Assembly (NCBI GenBank): GCA_964447605.1
Contig: CAYUTA010000050.1
Span: 1-19,757 of the forward strand
Source: CAYUTA01 sp964447605
GTDB lineage: Bacteria > Bacillota > Clostridia > Christensenellales > CAG-138
Direction of reading: 5' to 3'
DNA: 19,757 nt
Numbering within the stretch: the stretch's first letter is position 1; the number at the start of each line of letters is the position of its first letter. Positions 14,370 through 19,757 of the stretch are shown here, one piece after another. Both the position numbers and the translations under genes were made by a program. Below the pieces are notes generated by a model. That model saw only the letters and a program-made list of their open reading frames with translations, did not search any database and was not told the origin of the DNA.

Positions 14370-15095
14370 TTATTCAGTTTTGATGAAAGCATCTGAAAAC
14401 CCCGCCGCCTTAGCCTTTGCAAGCATCGCATCGGCATTCGCTTTGACCGCATACGCTCCAATTTGAACCCGGTAGAGCTTTTTCGGCGTAGTCGGCGCGG
14501 GCTCTGTCGCGGTACCTGTGAGCAATTTCGCCACGTCAGCACGGAAAGTATCCATCGACCTGCCATGTTTCGGAAACCAGTTTCTTGGATCACCGTGATT
14601 GCTGGCGATACCACGCTGGTAGCCTTCGTAATGCCCGATGATCACACCGTCCTTCAACGGATCGAGATTGTATTCCTTGCAGAGATACACGCACAGTTCG
14701 GTTGCTTCTTTGTATACAGCATTAAAATAGGTGACATCGGTCAATCCGTCCTCGCAGATCTCAAAGGAAATATGACTGTCATTGACCGATCCTTTTGATC
14801 CAGAGCCGCCGTGCCAGCCCCGCATATTCCAAGGCAGTGTCTGATAGGTGGCGATAGAGCCGTCAGCTAATTTACCGATGAAGGCGTGGACGCACACCTG
14901 ACGGCCGCCTGGCTTGTCTTGATTCCAATGGTTATTGTATTGGTTCTTGCCAAGCAAACCATCGTCGGGACCGACATAGCGTTTCAGATTAGGATTGTTC
15001 GCCCCAGTCGAGTGGCACATTATGCCTTTCGGCACGATGGTCTTGCCCGCTTTATAGCAGGCATTGTTGGTAAAAATAAGTTTTCGTAGATTCAT
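14370..15095 (-). CDS. Endolysin: N-acetylmuramoyl-L-alanine amidase with SPOR-like domain
   Basis: The 241-residue protein should cut the bond between MurNAc and L-Ala in the wall. The amidase_2 / PGRP-like fold covers about residues 20-185. It starts at IMCHSTGANNP with H28 as a likely zinc ligand, then RGWHGG (94-97), SHISFEICED (108-116, E112), IIGHYEGY (152-159) and NHGDPRNWF (166-174, H167 and D169). After a Thr/Pro linker, residues about 206-241 (LYRVQIGAYAVKANADAML...GFSDAFIKTE) form a short SPOR-like wall-binding repeat. There is no signal peptide, as expected for an enzyme released by a holin. Its start overlaps the holin stop (ATGA). A GGAG lies nine bases upstream, inside the holin gene. 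Confidence 0.92.
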   Translation of the reverse strand: MNLRKLIFTNNACYKAGKTIVPKGIMCHSTGANNPNLKRYVGPDDGLLGKNQYNNHWNQDKPGGRQVCVHAFIGKLADGSIATYQTLPWNMRGWHGGSGSKGSVNDSHISFEICEDGLTDVTYFNAVYKEATELCVYLCKEYNLDPLKDGVIIGHYEGYQRGIASNHGDPRNWFPKHGRSMDTFRADVAKLLTGTATEPAPTTPKKLYRVQIGAYAVKANADAMLAKAKAAGFSDAFIKTE

Positions 15096-15502
15096 TTCGT
15101 TTCATCTCCGTTTCCGTGAAGTTGCGCCAGTACATCCTTCAGCTTCTGCGGGACGGGCAGTCCCAGGTGCGCCGCGTTTTCCAGCAGCGACACGCCCTCA
15201 TTGCTCAGATAAAAGAAAATGACAGCGGTTCTTAGAACGCTGCCATCGCCAAGAATCTGGCTATCGATGAGGTGTCCGATACCCACCATCGCAAAGATGA
15301 GTACCTTTCGGAACAACCCTCGAAATCCCACCTCGCTGGACAAAGTCTTATCCGCAATGGCGCACATGATGCCGGTGAGATAATCGATCACCACAAAGGC
15401 GATCAACGCATATAGGAAGCCGTCCAGCCCGCCCAGAAACCACCCGAGGAAACCGCCAGCGATGGCGATCACCCCTTGAATCCAGTTCCATACATCTTTC
15501 AT
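15092..15502 (-). CDS. Phage holin of the TcdE/Cp-1 type
   Basis: The 136-residue membrane protein would open the membrane at the end of phage growth. The pattern is an N-terminal helix VWNWIQGVIAIAGGFLGWFLGG, then GFLYALIAFVVIDYLTGIMCAIADK, then the conserved S-x-x-G-F-R-G-L-F-R-K-V-L loop and helix, and a last hydrophobic stretch AVIFFYLSNEGVSLLEN typical of the Phage_holin_4_1 family. The C-terminus is charged. An upstream ATG (15517) exists, but it lies within the GGAGG (15515-15511) that serves ATG 15502, so the shorter start is chosen. Confidence 0.9.
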   Translation of the reverse strand: MKDVWNWIQGVIAIAGGFLGWFLGGLDGFLYALIAFVVIDYLTGIMCAIADKTLSSEVGFRGLFRKVLIFAMVGIGHLIDSQILGDGSVLRTAVIFFYLSNEGVSLLENAAHLGLPVPQKLKDVLAQLHGNGDETK

Positions 15503-15594
15503 AGTCAAAACCTCCATTCGTTTTTGTTTGTATATAAAGAGCGCCTCTGCCCGAAAGCAAAAGCGCCATTATATTTTCGTTCACCCATACCCCT

Positions 15595-15699
15595 TTGCAA
15601 CCTTGCAACCTTGAGATGTTTTCAGTCGAAAAAGCCTGTCATAGCAAGGAATATGGGCATTAGTCAAGGTTGCAAAACGGTCATTATTTTTGCAACCTT
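15595..15699. repeat. Repeat/hairpin cluster B (TTGCAACCTT)
   Basis: TTGCAACCTT occurs at 15595-15604, 15603-15612 (overlapping by two bases) and 15690-15699, and inverted (AAGGTTGCAA) at 15666-15675. The last pair makes a perfect 12-pair stem, AAGGTTGCAAAA (15666-15677) with TTTTGCAACCTT (15688-15699), loop of 10. A gap of 53 bases precedes it. CCCATA (15584-15589) with TATGGG (15652-15657) could close a larger loop. It lies in the 213-base gap between GH18 and holin genes. Confidence 0.85.
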
Positions 15700-15715
15700 A
15701 CTTTGCAATGTTGCC

Positions 15716-18181
15716 TTATATCTGCTTCGGCAGCGCGTCCCACAGCCGCATGTCCTCTTGTCCAAGCGACCAGAACGCCACGCCCCGCAGGTTCCAGCGG
15801 TAGGCGGCTTCGTTCGCCCAATAGACCAGACTGTCCACGTCCTGAAAATAGCAGATGGCGAAGCCGTCCGAATCACCGAAAAACAATCGGGAAATCCAGA
15901 CATTGATATCCCTCGGTGTCACGATTGCCGTATAATCACCGCCGCAGGCAACACGAATAATATCGGAGTGGAAGAAGTCGTAGTCCAAGGAAATATCCTC
16001 GCTCCGGGTATTGATTTCCTCTACATCGGAATTTACAGTGAATACCTCGAACTCGTTATCCCAAGTGACATTGTTGCGGGCAATCCTGCCATAGCTTTTT
16101 GAAGTGCCATCGGGCATGGTCACATCAAACGCTTCATATGGCTCATATGTCCAAGCATCGCCCAATCGGAGCAGTTCGCATTTAATCTGTCCATCAGACT
16201 GGATTCCCGTATAGCCGCTGGTGGCTGAGATGCTCGCCGTGAATCGCAGCGTGTTGCTGTTGCCGGAGTAAGCCTTTACGGTATTGCCTCGCTTTCGCAT
16301 CTCGATGAGGTACATATTCGGATTGGTGCGGATATTGGCATCGGCGGTTCGGGAATATTCTCCCTGCCAGCTTCCGAGCAGTGTGCTTCCCTGATAAAGC
16401 TCCACCCGCTGATTGCTGATGTTGATACAGCAGAACACGTTACCAATAAACACACCCGCTCGACCTGTTCCGTTTGAAGGAAAGGCTATCCTCGCCCGAA
16501 GATGCACATCAGAAAAGCCGGAATACTTCCAAGCAAACTGACCGCTACCCTCAAGCTGTGAGTAAACACGGCTGGTAGAGTATTCTTCGCTTCGCCAAAC
16601 GCTCCAGCTTCCGGATAACACCTGCCAGTAGGTGTCGGGGATGGATGGATAATCACGGAAGTCCTCGTACCAAGCAAGGGCGCTGTCCGGTTTCCGGCGA
16701 AGCACCTCGGTCGTGAGCCGGAAACCATCGACCGGAGCGCGCATCACGCCATTCACATCCTTGAAGTGCCGTGGCGACAGGCCGAACGCCGCGCTGCCAG
16801 CCCAAGGCTTCTGCGAAAACGCACTGCAAACCCTGAACCCATAAAATACCGAACCCGGCACGCCGCCAGTAATCACAATAGTGTGTTGCCCTGCGGACAA
16901 GGTTCGCTGTGTTGCCAATGCCCGCCAGTGGCTCTTTTTCCAATACGGCCACCACAGGCGGCTTTCATTAAAAGAAACCGCACTGCCGTCCAAGGTCAGG
17001 TTGATGCCGTTCTTATCCCAAAACGGAAAACCGATGCGTACCGCTATGTCATAGACTCCAGCGGTGGAAATCGTGAAGTTGTAGGTAGCAGTGCCACCCG
17101 CCGCAACCGCTGCCGTGGTATCGCCGATGACCATATTGCCGGTATAGCTGTCGGGTCTGCCGTTGCGGTCAAGATAAATCGTGCCAAACTCGGACTTCTG
17201 CTCCTTGCCGTAGCAAGTCAGATAATTGCGGCGGTTGTAAGTTTCGCCGGTCATGGGGCCGTCACGAGACACCGCGTCCTGTCCCTCCATGTAGTCATAC
17301 ACGAAGGGCAAAATCCACGGCACCTTATCGTAGTCATCCCAGTAGGCGGCGAACGGGATGTATTGCTGTCGGTCAGCAAAGTTATAGCCGCCGTTCATCC
17401 AGATTTCAGCGGCATAGTAGGTGTTGGAAGTGCCGCGATAGGTCTTACCGATATCCTTCGGCTTCTGATAGATTTGCCACTCCCAACCGTAGGCGGGCAA
17501 TCCCATGAATATCTTGTCGGGGGACATCACCCGTGAAGCGTAGTCGTAAGTGCCCTCTAGCCAGCTTCTCGGCGACACAGGCCCAGGAGCGGAACCAGCC
17601 CAAGCCATGCCGTAACTCATGATAGATGCGGTATCGCAGTAGGCGTTGAGGTTGGCATATACACACCAATTCTCACCACCGACCGAACCCTGCACGCCAG
17701 TCATGCCGGGCAGACAGATATTCATCAGCTTGGAGCGGTCGTAATTCTTGACGGTGTTGTAAATATCACGGAAGAGGGCATTTGCCAAATCCCGATTCTC
17801 ATATCCGCCGCCACGCTCCAGATCGATATCCACACCGGCGCACCATGGGTATTTCTGCATGATGCGGACAATCTCTGTGAGAAACTTATCCTTCGCGCCG
17901 CCGGTGTTGTTGCGAAGTGCGGTGAAGATGCTCTCCGTACCATGGTTCATAATGGTCAGCAGCCATTTGATGTGCGGCCACTTATTAATGTACGGTAGGA
18001 TGCCGTTGATACTGGTTCCGGTTTCGGCAATCGTGCCGGTGATATCCACCTCAAAGGTGAAGATGCCAACGGTATCGAAACGGTCGCCATGGTTGTTCAG
18101 CGCCTGGAACATTCGGGAGTTGCCCATGAACGACCAGATCATGCACTTTTTACCCTTGAGATAATCTCGTTGGTTACTCAT
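15716..18181 (-). CDS. Tail-associated GH18 hydrolase with carbohydrate-binding-like modules
   Basis: In this 821-residue protein the N-terminal ~325 residues are a GH18 barrel start. GVDIDLE carries D118, D120 and the catalytic acid E122; SIMSYGMAW (187-195) and GLPAYGWEW (227-235) are further barrel strands. A beta-sandwich follows at about 350-452 (TATYNFTISTAGVYDIAVRI...LSAGQHTIVITGG), resembling CBM35/CBM6, then a LamG/DUF1080-like sandwich at about 504-675 (WYEDFRDYPS...YWQVLSGSWSVW). The last 55 residues (ICYFQDVDSLVYWANEAA...LRGVAFWSLGQED) match the final strands of GH18, so the barrel seems to be interrupted by the modules. It probably sits on the tail and trims wall or surface glycan during entry. 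It overlaps the upstream gene by four bases; AAGGAG lies about 10 bases before the ATG. Confidence 0.85.
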   Translation of the reverse strand: MSNQRDYLKGKKCMIWSFMGNSRMFQALNNHGDRFDTVGIFTFEVDITGTIAETGTSINGILPYINKWPHIKWLLTIMNHGTESIFTALRNNTGGAKDKFLTEIVRIMQKYPWCAGVDIDLERGGGYENRDLANALFRDIYNTVKNYDRSKLMNICLPGMTGVQGSVGGENWCVYANLNAYCDTASIMSYGMAWAGSAPGPVSPRSWLEGTYDYASRVMSPDKIFMGLPAYGWEWQIYQKPKDIGKTYRGTSNTYYAAEIWMNGGYNFADRQQYIPFAAYWDDYDKVPWILPFVYDYMEGQDAVSRDGPMTGETYNRRNYLTCYGKEQKSEFGTIYLDRNGRPDSYTGNMVIGDTTAAVAAGGTATYNFTISTAGVYDIAVRIGFPFWDKNGINLTLDGSAVSFNESRLWWPYWKKSHWRALATQRTLSAGQHTIVITGGVPGSVFYGFRVCSAFSQKPWAGSAAFGLSPRHFKDVNGVMRAPVDGFRLTTEVLRRKPDSALAWYEDFRDYPSIPDTYWQVLSGSWSVWRSEEYSTSRVYSQLEGSGQFAWKYSGFSDVHLRARIAFPSNGTGRAGVFIGNVFCCINISNQRVELYQGSTLLGSWQGEYSRTADANIRTNPNMYLIEMRKRGNTVKAYSGNSNTLRFTASISATSGYTGIQSDGQIKCELLRLGDAWTYEPYEAFDVTMPDGTSKSYGRIARNNVTWDNEFEVFTVNSDVEEINTRSEDISLDYDFFHSDIIRVACGGDYTAIVTPRDINVWISRLFFGDSDGFAICYFQDVDSLVYWANEAAYRWNLRGVAFWSLGQEDMRLWDALPKQI

Positions 18182-18747
18182 AGGCTGTGTTCTCCTTCCT
18201 GCATTTCCTTGAACTCAAAATACACCCGCGCGGATTTTCCTTTTTCAAGCTGCACCAGATGCTTGTCATCATAAACGGCGGTATACTGGTAAAAGCCGTT
18301 CTTTGGTGTAGCGGTATCGTTTCGCAGACATCGCCGTTCTGATGCAAGCAGAGCAAACTCATCACCAGGGTTTGCCGCCGAAAGGAACACCGCTTCGTGT
18401 GAGCCTGCACCCTGTGACAGCTTAATGCTGCCAGCCGCCATAGACTGATTGGGGTAGACATAGCAGTCAAGTCCTGTGGAGGTTTCGCCGCTTGTATGGA
18501 TTACCAGCGTGTCTCCGGAGCGTACCACGGCATTGAAATACTTCGGTGGATTCGTGCCGTTCTTCAGCATCGTAGTTGTGTGAGGCGTGTAGCCAGTGAG
18601 CCGACTTCCTTCTTGTAGCTGAAGGTCAGTGAAGTAAATATCGCCGGTACAATCGGCGATGAGCGGACGGACGGTAACGCTGACCACACGCATATCCTCA
18701 CGAGTCTTTATGCTTTCGCTGAAGCGGATAAAATTATTAATCACCAT
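18178..18747 (-). CDS. Tail-associated protein, paralogue of the small gene upstream
   Basis: This 189-residue protein is counted from ATG 18747. A GTG at 18756 overlaps the AGGTGG that serves this ATG, so the ATG is preferred. The N-terminus VSVTVRPLIADCTGDIYFTDLQLQ followed by EGSRLTGYTPHT matches the previous small protein (SITIRLCITNCSGEVYFTD...LQAGSVATGW). The rest (NPPKYFNAVVRSGDTLVIHTSGE...YVYPNQSMAAGSI...FYQYTAVYDDKHLVQLEKGKSARVYFEF) is a beta-rich domain with no function I recognise. By position it is a tail tip or baseplate component, made with the tail protein and GH18. Confidence 0.72.
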   Translation of the reverse strand: MVINNFIRFSESIKTREDMRVVSVTVRPLIADCTGDIYFTDLQLQEGSRLTGYTPHTTTMLKNGTNPPKYFNAVVRSGDTLVIHTSGETSTGLDCYVYPNQSMAAGSIKLSQGAGSHEAVFLSAANPGDEFALLASERRCLRNDTATPKNGFYQYTAVYDDKHLVQLEKGKSARVYFEFKEMQEGEHSL

Positions 18748-18756
18748 AGCCGCCAC

Positions 18757-18951
18757 CTACCCGTCCAATACAAAAGCAATCTCCGAAACATGGCCAACCC
18801 AGCCAGTGGCAACGCTTCCCGCTTGCAGCATGATATCCGTAAAATACACCTCGCCAGAGCAATTCGTGATACAGAGTCGGATGGTGATTGACCGCAGCTT
18901 GCCGTCGCCTTTGGGCGAGGCATCCCTTGCGATATGTTGAAAATATGCCAT
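18757..18951 (-). CDS. Small tail-associated protein (64 aa)
   Basis: It starts MAYFQHIARDASPKGDGKLRSI and contains the motif C-S-G-E-V-Y-F-T-D-I-x-L-Q-A-G, which resembles the last strands of a CBM4-like beta sandwich. GAGGAGG (18960-18954) lies directly upstream. The preceding tail protein ends with what looks like the first part of such a sandwich, so this protein may complete it. Its stop overlaps the ribosome binding site of the next gene, so the genes are tightly coupled. Small size and position leave the function open. Confidence 0.7.
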   Translation of the reverse strand: MAYFQHIARDASPKGDGKLRSITIRLCITNCSGEVYFTDIMLQAGSVATGWVGHVSEIAFVLDG

Positions 18952-18962
18952 GTTCTCCTCCT

Positions 18963-19709
18963 CTACATGAGATCGACGAAACGTGTTTCTGTCGTTCCAT
19001 CCTCATACTCAAACACAACCTCAATGCCAACCTGTCCGTTCGCGCCCTTTTGCAAATTCTCCGAGCCAATCTGCGCGGAAATGGTATAGCTCCGGCGGGA
19101 AGCGGGATAGACAGTCTGTGCAATGCTCTTTGTGCCGGATACCCCTGTGGCTTTGAAAGAAGCCGTGCCGCTGACGCCGTTTTCCGCATCCACCTCAAAG
19201 CCGGAATTCTGCCAGTAGGCGAAACCGTTGTCGGCACGGGAGTTGCGTAGGTGGTTAAACGGCACCATATCCTTGACTTCCTGCTGTACTACGCTGGACT
19301 GGTCAAGCTGATCTGCCACCAAATCAGTAGAAGAATCGCCGAGCTCCCGTAGTTTGGAGGAAAGCTCCAGCACGGTTTTCCATGGTTCTTGCAAATTGTA
19401 CTGCCGCCGAATTACGCGGGTTTTGATGGTCATATTCAAATCGCGGTCATCTACGGTTACGATATCGCCAAGCGACCACTGCTCATGCTCATAACCAGTC
19501 AGCACAGATAAATCCATCGCTGACAGTACATAGGACACGCGGGGCTTCGCGTATTCCGCCAGCCGCATATTGGCGAACTCCAGCATTTGATACGGATTCG
19601 TGAAGTTGGAGCAATCCAGCGTGGACACCCTTACTTCATTAGAATAGGTGTAGTCCTCCACATACTCCCTGCCGCCGTTGATGGAAGCGAAGGTGATTCC
19701 ATCCTTGTA
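18963..19709 (-). pseudogene. Phage tail (minor structural) protein, 5' part missing
   Basis: The frame is open from about 19709 to the TAG at 18963-18965. From its first residues (YKDGITFASINGGREYVEDYTY) it reads like the middle of a prophage tail protein (PF06605 type), with RVSYVLSAMDLSVL, DIVTVDDRDLNMTIKTRVIRRQYNLQEPWKTVLEL and a predicted coiled section (LVADQLDQSSVVQQEV). The last 95 residues (NHLRNSRADNGFAYWQNSGFE...VVFEYEDGTTETRFVDLM) look like a CBM4-type sandwich that stops early. Such proteins normally have several hundred residues ahead of this point. Here an in-frame TAA lies at 19727-19725 and the sequence right of about 19710 is unrelated, so the gene appears interrupted. A GTG at 19661 is only a fallback start. 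Confidence 0.72.
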
Positions 19710-19757
19710 TAATAGAGTAGTAGTTTATAAAGCCCCTCTGCAAGGGCTGTGCTACAC
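19710..19757 (-). other. Possible end of an inserted element in the tail gene
   Basis: On the minus strand AGCCC and GGGCT enclose TTGCAGAG, followed by TTATAAACTACTACTCTAT and then the tail frame. GTAG near the edge could pair with CTAC after the hairpin, leaving an unpaired A-rich strand. This resembles domain VI of a group II intron (a stem with an unpaired A about 7-8 bases from an AC/AT 3' end). With only 48 bases visible this is a guess; an IS end or a deletion scar is equally possible. Confidence 0.3.

Larger units (their letters stand above)
10454..19757 (-). mobile_element. End of a prophage or prophage-derived element beside ssrA
   Basis: From the ssrA terminator to the right edge all genes lie on the minus strand: tail proteins, GH18 tail hydrolase, holin, amidase, HTH/zinc protein, SHOCT-like protein and two serine recombinases. 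The left boundary lies in 10394-10682 but I cannot fix it, since the other attachment site is outside the window. The 3' end of ssrA is a common phage target, but usually for tyrosine integrases, so the position next to ssrA may be chance or may reflect an earlier insertion. ssrA itself is intact. Confidence 0.8.

Overview
The window looks like a piece of chromosome from a moderately high-GC, low-redundancy Firmicute, most likely a gut-type Clostridia. The evidence is Gram-positive style AGGAGG ribosome binding sites, a DUF4349 lipoprotein, a clostridial-type PlsC/zinc-ribbon protein, a one-piece tmRNA, and a clostridial prophage with large serine recombinases and a TcdE-like holin. I cannot name the genus.

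Layout. (1) Positions 1-~870 are clearly AT-richer than the rest. They hold the end of one gene and a flavodoxin-fold reductase, and read as the edge of an acquired segment. (2) Positions 900-9531 are host-like, GC-rich plus-strand genes: a DUF4349 lipoprotein and a GNAT-fold protein in one unit closed by a strong terminator, a tandem DUF1508 (YegP-like) protein with its own promoter, a cation diffusion facilitator coupled to a family 2 glycoside hydrolase, a PlsC-type acyltransferase with a zinc ribbon, and a fusion of a YbaK-type tRNA-editing domain to a GNAT domain. (3) Positions 9995-10453 hold ssrA: promoter, complete tmRNA with encoded CCA, and a hairpin terminator. (4) From just past ssrA to the right edge lies the end of a prophage or prophage-derived element, all on the minus strand. 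In transcription order from the right edge it encodes a tail protein interrupted near the edge, two small tail-associated proteins, a GH18 tail hydrolase, holin, endolysin, an HTH/zinc-finger protein, a SHOCT-like small protein, and two different large serine recombinases that end facing ssrA.

How it works together. The phage block combines cell-surface recognition and cutting (tail, carbohydrate-binding-like modules, GH18), lysis (holin plus amidase) and site-specific recombination (two recombinases with translationally coupled small partners). The most unusual signals are two about 105-bp repeat/hairpin clusters, one on each side of the recombinase-lysis block. They share the same architecture, but every copy within a cluster carries the same base change. 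Next come the pairing of one recombinase with a coiled coil and one without, a GH18 barrel that seems to be split by about 440 inserted residues, and a tail gene whose 5' part is replaced by unrelated sequence close to the window edge.
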